Below the pieces are notes generated by a model that was not told where the DNA came from, made no database searches, and saw only the letters and a list, made by a program, of their open reading frames with translations. The position numbers were made by a program, and so were the translations under genes. A stretch of DNA of 64,000 nt, taken from contig NZ_AP022848.1 of assembly GCF_011764485.1 (NCBI RefSeq), positions 2,570,001-2,634,000 on the forward strand. Reading direction: 5' to 3'. Numbering within the stretch: position 1 is the stretch's first letter; each line of letters begins with the position of its first letter. This document shows positions 7,941-16,223 of this stretch, in pieces. This stretch comes from Bosea sp. ANAM02. GTDB lineage: Bacteria; Pseudomonadota; Alphaproteobacteria; Rhizobiales; Beijerinckiaceae.

Positions 7941-8716
7941 GGGCGAAAACCCTCGAAGACCATCTGGTCGGCCATGGCCGCGGCCCGCTGCCGTTCCTCC
8001 GGCGTGCGTACCGTCCAGCTCATCAGTGGTAGGCCCAGCGCGTTGCGGCAGAGATAGGGCGCGGCGCTGTCGAGATCGGTGACCTTCCAGGAGATGAAAT
8101 CCGGCCGGCTCTCGGTGAAGTGCAGGAGATTGGCGAGGGCATGTTTCCTCTCGGCCGAGAGCTTGTCGTAATCGCCATAATCATAGGCGTTCATCGCGAC
8201 GATGCCGCGCGGAACCTCGGGGGCAAGCTCACGCAAGGCCGTCACGATCGCGGGATCGAAGGACTTGATCACGATCGGGTGGCCTTTGTAGCCCGCGACA
8301 ACCTCTACGGTCCGCTTCGTGAGCTTGAGGTCGCCGTCGAAGCGGCTCTTGATCTCGATCACCAGCGGAACGCGCCCGCCGATCAGGTCGAGGAAGGCCG
8401 GGAGCGTGAGGATGCGGTCGCCCGAGCCCTTCAGCGTGATCGCGCCGAGCTCTGCCGCCTTGCGGGTGACGACGGCGCCGGTCTCGCCCGTCAGGCGATC
8501 GAGCACGAAATCGTGGAAGACGACCGCCTCGCCATCGGCGGTGAGCTGGACGTCGCATTCGATGCCGAAACCGCCGGCTATCGCAGCGGTCGCGGCCGAG
8601 GGGCTGTTCTCGATCACGCCGGCCGCGAGGTCATGCAGGCCGCGATGCGCGATCGGCTTGGCCACCAGCCAGCCCAGATCGGGCCGGCCGGAGGGCTTGA
8701 TAGACCCTGCGGACAT
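7937..8716 (-). CDS. Glycerophosphodiester phosphodiesterase family protein
   Basis: A 259-residue GDPD-domain TIM-barrel enzyme hydrolysing glycerophosphodiesters to glycerol-3-phosphate and an alcohol. Catalytic motifs are AHRGLHD near residue 23, with ENS following, IECDVQLTADGEAVVFHD (the E/D metal pair and second His), and VIEIKS further on. The classical HRG.PENT motif is varied to HRGLHD with ENS. No signal peptide is seen, so it should act in the cytoplasm. The start overlaps the ridA stop as TGATG, and its stop overlaps the acyltransferase start as ATGA. Confidence 0.92.
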   Translation of the reverse strand: MSAGSIKPSGRPDLGWLVAKPIAHRGLHDLAAGVIENSPSAATAAIAGGFGIECDVQLTADGEAVVFHDFVLDRLTGETGAVVTRKAAELGAITLKGSGDRILTLPAFLDLIGGRVPLVIEIKSRFDGDLKLTKRTVEVVAGYKGHPIVIKSFDPAIVTALRELAPEVPRGIVAMNAYDYGDYDKLSAERKHALANLLHFTESRPDFISWKVTDLDSAAPYLCRNALGLPLMSWTVRTPEERQRAAAMADQMVFEGFRP

Positions 8717-9189
8717 CAGGCGATCTCGAACATCGCTTCGACCTCGACGGCGGCATCGGCCGGCAGTTCGGCGACGCCGATGGTCGAGCGGGCATGACGA
8801 CCCGCGTCGCCGAGCACCTCGACCATCAGGTCGGATGCGCCGTTCATGATTGCCGGCAGCGCGGAGAAATGCGGGGCCGCATTGATGAAGCCGCCGAGGC
8901 GGACGCAGCGCGTGATGCGGCCGAGATCGCCGCCGAGGGCGGCTTTGGCTTGGGCGAGAACGTTGATGGCGCAGAGGCGGGCGGCTTCAAGCCCGGCCTC
9001 GTTGAAGATCTCCGCGCCGAGCTTGCCCTTGTGCTTGTCCGCGAGCTTGCCGTCGAGCCCGAAGCAGAGCTGGCCCGAGATGACCAGCAGGTTGCCGGTG
9101 ATCACATAGGGCACGTAGTTGGCGATGGGCGCGGCCGGGGTCGGCAGGGTGATGCCGAGTTCGGCGAGGCGGGTATCGGCGGCATTCAT
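8716..9189 (-). CDS. ridA: RidA family protein (YjgF/YER057c/UK114)
   Basis: A 157-residue RidA-fold protein of the slightly longer subgroup (about 150 residues rather than 128). Motifs include NYVPYVITGNLLVISGQ near the N-terminus, CAINVLAQAKAALGGDL in the middle, and STIGVAELPADAAVEVEAMFEIA at the C-terminus. The arginine that binds the substrate carboxylate in canonical imine deaminases (usually RxxV..LP) appears here as HARSTIGVAELP. First gene of the five-gene minus-strand run. Imine/enamine deamination is the family role; the longer subgroup is less well characterised. Confidence 0.9.
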   Translation of the reverse strand: MNAADTRLAELGITLPTPAAPIANYVPYVITGNLLVISGQLCFGLDGKLADKHKGKLGAEIFNEAGLEAARLCAINVLAQAKAALGGDLGRITRCVRLGGFINAAPHFSALPAIMNGASDLMVEVLGDAGRHARSTIGVAELPADAAVEVEAMFEIA

Positions 9190-9365
9190 GATCTTGGCTC
9201 CGCGAGCGAGGCAGGGTGCCTTCGGGCAGGCCTTTCATGGCCGATGCGGACGGCCCCCGCAAGCATCGCGGCATGCCGGGCGGGCAGGGCGGATACGCCG
9301 GGCAGGAGAGTCCCTTCGCCATGTTTGCGCCATTGCCGCGATGCACCTAGATTTCGACGAAGGCC

Positions 9366-10229
9366 ATGATGGACAGGCGGCGCATGAACGGAACAGTCTC
9401 GAAGCTCGCGACCCTGGCGAGCGGGGTTTTAGCGGGGGTGCTGGTTCTGGCCGCAATGCCGGCCCGGGCGCAGACGGCATCCGAGCGGGTGGTTCTGGCG
9501 CCGCATCGCGCCGTCTACGACCTCGTGCTCGACAGCACCAAGCCGTCAGGCAATATCGAGACCGCGAAGGGCCGCATCGCCTTCGAGTTCACCGGCGATG
9601 CCTGCGAGGGCTATGCCTTGTCCTTCCGGCAGGTGACGCAGCTCGGCACCGATGCCGGGCCGCGCCTGATCGATGCCCGAACCACCAGTTTCGAGGCCGG
9701 CGACGGCGCGAATTATCGTTTCAAGACCGAAAGCACGGCGGGCGGCAACAAGCCGGATACGGTCGACGGCACCGCGCAGAAGAGCGGCAGCGGCTATGAG
9801 GTGAAGCTGCGCCAGCCCAAGGTCGAGACACATCGCGAGAGCCGCGACGCCCTGTTTCCGAACGCGCAGATGAAGGCCGTGATCCAGGCCGCGCGCGCGG
9901 GGCAGAAAACGCTGAGCGTGCGCCTCTATGACGGCGCGAATTCCGGCAAGGAGGCCTATGACACGCTCTCGATCATCGGGAAGCGGATCGAGGCCGAGCC
10001 GTCCGAGAAGCCCTTGCAGCGCCCAGAGTTCGAGAAGCTCGCGCGCTGGCCGGTGACGATCTCCTATTTCAAGGCGGGCTCGGGCGAATCGACGCCGGCC
10101 TACAGCATCAATTTCGAGCTCTACGAGAACGGCGTCACCGGCGCGATCCGGCTCGATTACGGCACCTTCTCGTTGCGCGGCACGCTCACGCGTCTGGATC
10201 TTCTTCCTCAGGAGCCTTGCGCGAAATAG
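9366..10229 (+). CDS. eipB: EipB family cell-envelope integrity protein (DUF1849)
   Basis: A 287-residue periplasmic protein with a signal peptide (basic MMDRRRMNG, hydrophobic ASGVLAGVLVLAAM, cleavage after ARA near residue 35). The conserved opening VVLAPHRAVYDL identifies the DUF1849/EipB family, studied in Brucella, where it forms a beta-spiral and supports envelope integrity. The two cysteines forming the family's conserved disulfide are present: C80 in GDACEGY and the one three residues from the end (PQEPC). Starts at 9366, 9369 or 9384 are all possible; 9369 has AAGG at better spacing. The 3' end overlaps convergent dinB by 44 bases. Confidence 0.9.
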   Translation: MMDRRRMNGTVSKLATLASGVLAGVLVLAAMPARAQTASERVVLAPHRAVYDLVLDSTKPSGNIETAKGRIAFEFTGDACEGYALSFRQVTQLGTDAGPRLIDARTTSFEAGDGANYRFKTESTAGGNKPDTVDGTAQKSGSGYEVKLRQPKVETHRESRDALFPNAQMKAVIQAARAGQKTLSVRLYDGANSGKEAYDTLSIIGKRIEAEPSEKPLQRPEFEKLARWPVTISYFKAGSGESTPAYSINFELYENGVTGAIRLDYGTFSLRGTLTRLDLLPQEPCAK

Positions 10230-11535
10230 CGGGCTCCGAAGAGCGGCGCTGCGGCAGGCGCAGGCTCAGTCCCTTGCCGATCGCCTCGTCGCCGAAGCGG
10301 GCGCGCAATTTGTCGAGCGCGCCTTCCATCGCCTTCAGGCGCGGCGTCGCGGTGTCGGCGAGATCGCCATGGTCGGCGGCTTCGGGCGGGCTGAAATCGC
10401 TCGCACCGATGCCGATCAGGCGATAATGCGCGCCGTTGCATTCGCGTTTGAGCAGGTCGCGCCCCGCCGTGAAGAGGCGCGCGGCGAGCTGCGTCGGCTC
10501 CGGCAGACGTGCGGCGCGGGTGATGATGTGGAAGTCGGCGGTCTTCAGCTTCAGGGTGATGGTCCGGCCTGCAAGCTCCTGCGCCTTCAGCCTTTTCGAG
10601 GTCTTCTCGCAAAGCCGCCACAGGATCGGCTCCAACTCCTCGAAGCGGGCCAGGTCGACATCGAGCGTGGTTTCGCTGGAGACGCTCTTGGTCTCCCGCT
10701 CGGGCGTGACCTGACGGGGGTCGATGCCGTTGGCGAGGTTGCGAAGGCGCGGGCCGTCCTTGCCGGCGAGCTTGAAGAGCTTGTCGACGGGCGCCTCGCG
10801 CAGGTCGCCGATCAGCTTGAAGCCGCCTTCCGCCAGCTTCGCCACGCCGGCCGGGCCCATGCCGGGGATGAGGCTGATCGGCTTGCCTGCGAGAAAAGAC
10901 ACGGCCTCAGCCTTGCCGATGATCGAGAAGCCGCGCGGCTTGTCGAGGTCGGAGGCGACCTTGGCGAGGAACTTGGCATAGGACAGGCCGACCGAGATGG
11001 TGATGCCGAGCTCGGCCTCCACATGTTTCGCGAAGCGCGCCAGCGTCACCGCCGGGCTGGCATGGTGCAGGCGTTCCGTGCCGGAGAGGTCGAGGAAGGC
11101 CTCGTCGATCGAGAGCGGCTCGACCAGCGGCGTGAGTTCGCGCATGAGCTGGCGGACCTGCCGTCCGACCGCGACATATTTCGCCATGTTCGGCTTGACC
11201 ACGATCGCCTCGGGGCAGGCCTTCAGCGCCTTGAACATCGGCATGGCCGAGCGCACGCCATAGGTGCGGGCGATATAACAGCAGGTCGAGACCACGCCGC
11301 GCTTGCCGCCGCCGACGATGACCGGCTTGTCCTGCAGGCTCGGATCGTCGCGCTTCTCGATCGTGGCGTAGAAGGCGTCGCAATCGATATGGGCGAGGCT
11401 CAAGGCATCCCGCTCGACATGGCTGAGCAGGCGCGGCGAGCCGCAGGCCGGGCAGCGTTTCGCTGGTCCAGATGAGTCGTGATCCGCGAGGCAGTCGCGG
11501 CAGAGCCAGCGAGGCGAGGGCGCGCCCGTGCTCAA
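10186..11535 (-). CDS. dinB: DNA polymerase IV (DinB, Y-family)
   Basis: A 449-residue translesion DNA polymerase. An N-terminal zinc-finger-like segment (CRDC...CPAC, residues 11-32), common in rhizobial DinB proteins, precedes the catalytic palm. Active-site acidic residues are visible in AHIDCDAFYATIEKRDDP and LSIDEAFLDLSG. Helix-hairpin-helix (IPGMGPAGVAKLAEGG) and little-finger regions follow, ending in a disordered acidic tail. The start appears to be TTG at 11535, overlapping the DUF3572 stop by four bases; no ATG lies before the zinc finger. No SOS box is evident near this operon. The 3' end overlaps eipB. Confidence 0.95.
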   Translation of the reverse strand: MSTGAPSPRWLCRDCLADHDSSGPAKRCPACGSPRLLSHVERDALSLAHIDCDAFYATIEKRDDPSLQDKPVIVGGGKRGVVSTCCYIARTYGVRSAMPMFKALKACPEAIVVKPNMAKYVAVGRQVRQLMRELTPLVEPLSIDEAFLDLSGTERLHHASPAVTLARFAKHVEAELGITISVGLSYAKFLAKVASDLDKPRGFSIIGKAEAVSFLAGKPISLIPGMGPAGVAKLAEGGFKLIGDLREAPVDKLFKLAGKDGPRLRNLANGIDPRQVTPERETKSVSSETTLDVDLARFEELEPILWRLCEKTSKRLKAQELAGRTITLKLKTADFHIITRAARLPEPTQLAARLFTAGRDLLKRECNGAHYRLIGIGASDFSPPEAADHGDLADTATPRLKAMEGALDKLRARFGDEAIGKGLSLRLPQRRSSEPAISRKAPEEEDPDA

Positions 11536-11822
11536 GAGAAATCGTCCGGCTCCGGCCCGGCGAGGACGCGCCTGGCATCGGCGACGATTTCGGGATTCAG
11601 CCTTAAATTTCCGGCAAATTCCAGAAGGAGCGAATCGCTCGAGCCGATATGGTCGAGCACGGCGGCGAGAAAGCCGGGTTCGCCGGCAGCCTGGCGCAGA
11701 TTGGCCGGGTTAAGGCCGGTCGTGCTCAGAAAGGGCTCGATCCGCTCGGGTTCGGAGGCGAGGAAGGCGAGCGCCTGCAGTGCGAGCGCCTCGGCCTCGT
11801 CGGTGGTCGGTCGTCGTATCAT
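11532..11822 (-). CDS. DUF3572 family protein
   Basis: A 96-residue, largely helical acidic protein starting at MIRRPTTDEAEALALQALAF, the usual N-terminus of DUF3572 members. Other recognisable parts are GLNPANLRQAAGEPGFLAAVLDHI and the C-terminal ARRVLAGPEPDDFS. Family members are found mainly in Alphaproteobacteria and their function is unknown. The frame is open to 11879, but the extra residues are not conserved in my recollection of the family. Its stop overlaps the dinB start, so it may contribute to damage tolerance or just share transcription. Confidence 0.87.
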   Translation of the reverse strand: MIRRPTTDEAEALALQALAFLASEPERIEPFLSTTGLNPANLRQAAGEPGFLAAVLDHIGSSDSLLLEFAGNLRLNPEIVADARRVLAGPEPDDFS

Positions 11823-11954
11823 GGGGTCTTGAGTCGCGTATCCGGTTTGCGTTTCGTCAACTGCTCGCGTGTTACGCAATCATCGAACGACGCCGCCAAT
11901 TTGGAAAGCCCGCCATCGGCGTGAGCCTTCCCGGCGCGAATGAAGGGCGGCCCG

Positions 11955-12323
11955 ATGAAGACGGTTCTGATCGTCGAAGACAACGAGCTCAACATGAAGC
12001 TCTTCAACGATCTGCTCGAAGCCCATGGCTATGCGACGCTGAAGACGTCGGACGGCATCGAGGCGATCGAGCTGGCGCGGACGCATCATCCCGCGCTGAT
12101 CCTGATGGACATCCAGCTTCCGGAGGTTTCCGGACTCGAGGTCACAAAATGGATCAAGGAGGATGACGACCTCAAGGCGATCCCGGTCGTCGCGGTCACG
12201 GCCTTCGCGATGAAGGGCGACGAGGAGCGGATCCGGGAGGGCGGCTGCGAGGCCTATCTCTCCAAGCCGATCTCGGTCGCGAAGTTCCTGGAGACCGTCC
12301 GCACCTATGCCGGCGCGGCCTGA
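11955..12323 (+). CDS. divK: Cell-cycle response regulator DivK
   Basis: A 122-residue single-domain receiver, the exact size of DivK. Phosphoacceptor Asp is in [11 protein letters not shown]; the acidic pocket is EDNE near residue 9; the switch Thr (AVTAF) and Lys (LSKPIS) are present. DivK is phosphorylated by PleC/DivJ-type kinases and controls CtrA through DivL-CckA in alphaproteobacteria. The start at 11955 (MKTVLIVED) is preceded by AAGGGCGG and matches the family; an in-frame ATG at 11940 adds MKGGP. It lies 18 bases before pleD, the typical order. Confidence 0.96.
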   Translation: MKTVLIVEDNELNMKLFNDLLEAHGYATLKTSDGIEAIELARTHHPALILMDIQLPEVSGLEVTKWIKEDDDLKAIPVVAVTAFAMKGDEERIREGGCEAYLSKPISVAKFLETVRTYAGAA

Positions 12324-12341
12324 GCCGCGGAAAGCCTTTTC

Positions 12342-13718
12342 ATGACCGCCCGTGTTCTCGTCGTCGACGACATCCCTGCGAATGTGAAGCTGCTCGAAGC
12401 CAAGCTATCGGCCGAGTATTTCGGCGTGGTCACGGCGACGAACGGGCGCGATGCGATCGCGCTCTGCGAGCGCGGCGAGGTCGATATCGTCCTGCTCGAC
12501 GTGATGATGCCGGGCATGAACGGCTTCGAGGTCTGCCGGCGCCTGAAAGGCGCGCCCTCGACCGCGCATATCCCGGTCGTCATCGTCACTACGCTCGACC
12601 AGCCGCGCGACCGCCTGCAGGGGCTCGATGCCGGCGCCGACGACTTCCTGACCAAGCCGCTGGACGATACCGCGCTCTTCGCCCGCGTGCGCAGCCTCGC
12701 CCGGCTGAAGGCCATGACCGACGAGTTGCGCAGCCGCGCGGTCGCCTCCGTCCGCCTGGGCATCGCCGATCCGCTGGCGACGGCAGCGGCCGAAACCGGC
12801 CTGAACGGCCGCATCCTCGTGATCGAGGATCGTCCCAGCGCCGCTGAACGCGTGCAGAGCGCGCTTTCGGCGTTCCATGCGGTGGAGATCGAGAGCGACG
12901 CCCAGCAGGCGGTGACACGCGCCGCCGAGGGCGATTTCGACGCGGTGATCATCAGTCTCGGTCTGGAAGGTCAGGACGGGTTGCGGTTGTGCAGCCAGCT
13001 CCGCTCGCTGGAGCGTACGCGCAACGTCTCGGTGCTGTTGATGGGCGAGCTGGAGGACCGCGAGCGCATCCTGCGCGGCCTTGAGATCGGCGCACATGAT
13101 TTCCTCGTCCGCCCGATCGACCGCAACGAATTGCTGGCGCGCGTGCGCACCCAGGTGCGCCGCAAGCGCTTCACCGAGCGGCTGCGCGACAGCGTGCAGT
13201 CCTCGATGGAAATGGCGGTGATGGACCAGCTCACCGGGCTGCACAACCGCCGCTTCATGGACAACCGGCTCGCCGTGATGTTCGACGAGTCGGCGCTCAG
13301 GGCCCGCTCGCTCTCGCTGCTCGTGCTCGATATCGACCATTTCAAGTCGGTCAACGACAGCTGGGGGCATGATGCCGGCGACGAGGTGCTGCGCGAGTTC
13401 GCCGACCGGGTCCGCGCCTGCACGCGCGGCATCGATCTCGTCGCGCGCATGGGCGGCGAGGAGATCGTCGTCGTGCTGCCCGATACCGGCCGCGATGCCG
13501 CCTATCGCGTCGCCGAGCGCATCCGCGAGCGGGTCGAGAGCACACCTTTCGCGGTCCAGAACAACACGCGCGACATCAAGGTGACCGTCTCGGTCGGCGT
13601 CTCGAACCGCCGTGCCGGCGATGCCTCCTCCGCGGACATGATGAAGCGCGCGGACGATGCGCTCTACCGGGCCAAGGCCAATGGCCGCAATCGCGTGATC
13701 GTCGCCAGCGCGGCGTAA
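12342..13718 (+). CDS. pleD: PleD diguanylate cyclase response regulator (REC-REC-GGDEF)
   Basis: A 458-residue protein with the PleD architecture. The first receiver (1-120) has phosphoacceptor Asp in IVLLDVMMPG. The second (about 155-275) is a degenerate adaptor, with no Asp at the expected site (AVIISLGLEGQDG). The GGDEF domain (about 290-455) carries the active GGEEI loop and an I-site RGID five residues before it, so the enzyme should make c-di-GMP and be product-inhibited. In Caulobacter PleD drives the motile-to-sessile transition. Transcribed with divK. A strong hairpin follows the stop. Confidence 0.96.
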   Translation: MTARVLVVDDIPANVKLLEAKLSAEYFGVVTATNGRDAIALCERGEVDIVLLDVMMPGMNGFEVCRRLKGAPSTAHIPVVIVTTLDQPRDRLQGLDAGADDFLTKPLDDTALFARVRSLARLKAMTDELRSRAVASVRLGIADPLATAAAETGLNGRILVIEDRPSAAERVQSALSAFHAVEIESDAQQAVTRAAEGDFDAVIISLGLEGQDGLRLCSQLRSLERTRNVSVLLMGELEDRERILRGLEIGAHDFLVRPIDRNELLARVRTQVRRKRFTERLRDSVQSSMEMAVMDQLTGLHNRRFMDNRLAVMFDESALRARSLSLLVLDIDHFKSVNDSWGHDAGDEVLREFADRVRACTRGIDLVARMGGEEIVVVLPDTGRDAAYRVAERIRERVESTPFAVQNNTRDIKVTVSVGVSNRRAGDASSADMMKRADDALYRAKANGRNRVIVASAA

Positions 13719-13742
13719 CGATCTTCCGGCGCCGAAGGCCTT

Positions 13743-13773
13743 CGGCGTCGAGGCTGCGATGTCCTCGACGCCG
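13743..13773. terminator. Hairpin between convergent pleD and binding-protein gene
   Basis: Eleven-base-pair stem CGGCGTCGAGG / CCTCGACGCCG with a 9-base loop, 25 bases after the pleD stop. An overlapping alternative hairpin (CGCCGAAGGCCTTCGGCG) lies directly before it. There is no clear T-run, so intrinsic termination is uncertain. Confidence 0.5.
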
Positions 13774-13820
13774 ACGGGTCATTGATCGTCACCCCGCTCA
13801 GGGCGGTGTGACGGCATGTT

Positions 13821-14849
13821 TCATCGGAACGGCGGGGAGTACTGGAGACCGCCCTCGGTCCAGAGCGCATTCGGGCCGCGCTGGAGCTTCATCGGCGAGC
13901 TCCTGCCGAGATTGCGCTCGAAGCTCTCGCCGTAATTGCCGACGGCGGCGATGATCCGCACGGTCCAATCGTTGGTCACGCCGAGGGCCTCACCAAACTT
14001 GCCATCCTTACCGAGGAAACGGCGGATTTCGGGATTGGCGGAGGTTTCCGCCAGTTCCCGGACATTGGCCTTGGTCACGCCGAGCTCCTCGGCATTGATC
14101 AGCGTGAACAGGGTCCAGCGCACGAGATTGAACCAGGCATCGTCGCCGCTGCGCACCCAGGGGCCGAGCGGTTCCTTCGAGATGACCTCGGGGAGTACGA
14201 CATGGTCGCCCGGGTCCCTGAACTTCAGGAGATTGGCCGAAAGCGCGGATACGTCGGTCGTGTAGGCGTCGCAGCGCCCGGACTCGTAGGCCTTCAGCGC
14301 ATCCTCTGCGGTGCCGAAGGCGGCGACCTCGTATTTCATCTTCGTGCGGCGGAAATAATCGGCGAGGTTCAGTTCGCTCGTCGTGCCCTGCGCGACGCAG
14401 ATCGAGGCGCCGTCGAGCTTGCTGGCAGTGGCGACGCCCAATTTCTTGGGCACCATGAAGCCCTGGCCGTCATAGTAGTTCACGCCGGTGAAGGTGACGC
14501 CTTGTCCGGTGTTGCGCGCCAGCGTCCATGTCGTGGTGCGCGGCAATACATCGATCTCGCCGGTCTGCAAGGCGATCAGCCGATCCTTCGAAGTCAATGG
14601 GACGAAGGATGCCTTCTCCGTGTCGTTGAAGATTGCAGCCGCCAAGGCCCGGCAGATGTCGATGTCGAAGCCCTGCCAGCGGCCGTTGGCATCCTGAGTC
14701 GAGAAGCCGGCGACACCGGTGCTGGTGCCGCAGATGATATTGCCGCGATCGCGGATCGCCTTGAGCGTGTCTGCTGCGGCGGGTTGCGCGAGGAGGCAGG
14801 CCGCAGCGAGGATCGCGCCCAGACCAAGATTAGGCATCTTCATCGTCAT
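13821..14849 (-). CDS. General L-amino acid ABC transporter substrate-binding protein (AapJ/BztA-like)
   Basis: A 342-residue periplasmic binding protein with signal peptide (LGLGAILAAACLLAQPAAA). The AapJ/BztA opening DTLKAIRDRGNIICGTSTGVAGFS and the WQGFDIDICRALAAAIF segment assign it to the general amino acid/glutamate subgroup, which is longer than simple polar amino acid binders. No aapQMP genes accompany it. It ends the minus-strand run after the metC-like gene (105-base gap), so it may deliver a second ligand to the upstream permeases or serve a system elsewhere. ATG 14849 or 14843 are both possible starts. Confidence 0.88.
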   Translation of the reverse strand: MTMKMPNLGLGAILAAACLLAQPAAADTLKAIRDRGNIICGTSTGVAGFSTQDANGRWQGFDIDICRALAAAIFNDTEKASFVPLTSKDRLIALQTGEIDVLPRTTTWTLARNTGQGVTFTGVNYYDGQGFMVPKKLGVATASKLDGASICVAQGTTSELNLADYFRRTKMKYEVAAFGTAEDALKAYESGRCDAYTTDVSALSANLLKFRDPGDHVVLPEVISKEPLGPWVRSGDDAWFNLVRWTLFTLINAEELGVTKANVRELAETSANPEIRRFLGKDGKFGEALGVTNDWTVRIIAAVGNYGESFERNLGRSSPMKLQRGPNALWTEGGLQYSPPFR

Positions 14850-14954
14850 TCCCCTTCCTTGTTGTGTTTGAAATGCTGCCTTCGGGCAAAATCCTCCCCA
14901 TCACGGCGCGAGCCTCGCGCCGTGTCGTCATCGCAGGATCGATGCTTCTTCCTG

Positions 14955-16139
14955 TCAGGCAGCCTTGGTCGTCGTGGCCTTTCCGAGGACCGACAACAGC
15001 CGGCTCAGATCGGCCCAGAGCTCGCCGGGTTCCTCGATGCCGATGCTAATGCGCAGCAACGGGCCTTGCGCGGCCCAGGCCGTGGCGGTCCGGTCCTGCG
15101 CAATCGCCTGCGGGGCGACGAGGCTGCGCGTGCCGCCCCAGGATGCGCCGATCGCGAAGACGCGCAAGGCGCTGAGCGCCGCGCTCATGATGTCGTCGTC
15201 GACCGGCTTCAGCACGAGGCTGAACAGGCCGGACGAACGACCCATATCCCTTTTCCAAATCTCATGCCCCGGGCAGGAGGGCAGAGCCGGATGCAGCACG
15301 CGCTCGACCATCGGGTGATCGACGAGCCGGCGGGCGAAGTCCTCGGAGACCTTGCCCATATGGGCGACGCGCAGGCCCATGGTCTCGATACCGCGCAAGG
15401 CGAGCTGGCATTCGTCCGGCGAGACGCCGACGCCGAAGCCGCGCAAGGTTTCCTTCAGCTTCTGGCGCAAGGCCATGTCCCTGACGGTGATGGAGCCGAG
15501 CAGCAGGTCGGAATGGCCGCCGACATATTTCGTCAGCGCCTCGCAGGCGAAATCGGCGCCGTGCTCCAGCGGCTTGAAGATCAGCGGCGTCGCCCAGGTA
15601 TTGTCGCAGCCGACGAGCGCGCCTTTGGCCTTGGCGGCTGCCGCGATCGCCGGCACGTCCTGCACCTCCATCGTGTTCGAGCCGGGCGACTCGACCCAGA
15701 CAAGCTTGACGGTTTCGTCGATGAGATCGGCGATGCCGGCACCGATCAGCGGGTCGTAGACGCCATAGGCGATGCCGCGCGGGGCCAGATATTCGGCGCA
15801 GAAGCTGCGCACCGGCGGATAGACATGATCGGGGATCAGCACCTTGTCGCCGGGCATCAGCACCGACAGCATGACGATGGTCACGGCCGCCTGTCCGGAG
15901 GGCACGAGCACGGTGCGGACGCCGTCGTGCAGGATCGTCAATTGCGCTTCCAGCGTGCGGGTCGTCGGCGTGCCGTGCAGCCCATAGGTATACCCGTCGA
16001 AACCGCGATACTTGCGGGCCATGAAGCTCGCGCCATCGGGATAGACGATGGTCGAGGCGCGGTGGGTCGGCACGGCGAGGGAGGCATAGCCCTCCTCGTT
16101 GACGGCCGGGTGGTGAACGCAGAGCGTCAGGTCATGCAT
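14955..16139 (-). CDS. metC: Cystathionine beta-lyase-type PLP enzyme (MetC family)
   Basis: A 394-residue cytosolic Cys/Met-metabolism PLP enzyme. YTYGLHGTPTTRTLE and PSGQAAVTIVML are cofactor-site segments, VESPGSNTMEVQDV holds the conserved acidic/Asn region, and ALTKYVGGHSDLLLGS contains the Schiff-base lysine. The GASWGG segment corresponds to the E. coli-type MetC SWGG(F/Y)E loop. Family members cleave cystathionine or other S-substituted cysteines to pyruvate, ammonia and a thiol. Here it stands with an amidohydrolase and an amino acid importer rather than methionine genes, which suggests a catabolic C-S lyase. The gene symbol is by family only. Confidence 0.88.
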   Translation of the reverse strand: MHDLTLCVHHPAVNEEGYASLAVPTHRASTIVYPDGASFMARKYRGFDGYTYGLHGTPTTRTLEAQLTILHDGVRTVLVPSGQAAVTIVMLSVLMPGDKVLIPDHVYPPVRSFCAEYLAPRGIAYGVYDPLIGAGIADLIDETVKLVWVESPGSNTMEVQDVPAIAAAAKAKGALVGCDNTWATPLIFKPLEHGADFACEALTKYVGGHSDLLLGSITVRDMALRQKLKETLRGFGVGVSPDECQLALRGIETMGLRVAHMGKVSEDFARRLVDHPMVERVLHPALPSCPGHEIWKRDMGRSSGLFSLVLKPVDDDIMSAALSALRVFAIGASWGGTRSLVAPQAIAQDRTATAWAAQGPLLRISIGIEEPGELWADLSRLLSVLGKATTTKAA

Positions 16140-16223
16140 GGTCGGCTTCCCTTATCGGGTCGATATTCAAGCTGCTGACAGAACGGGACAATCCGTCGAT
16201 CGGTATCGAGCGATGCCGCACGG

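Noticed and set aside
14202..16178. 658-codon open frame on the plus strand
   Set aside because: Antisense to the binding-protein and MetC-like genes and without recognisable domains.
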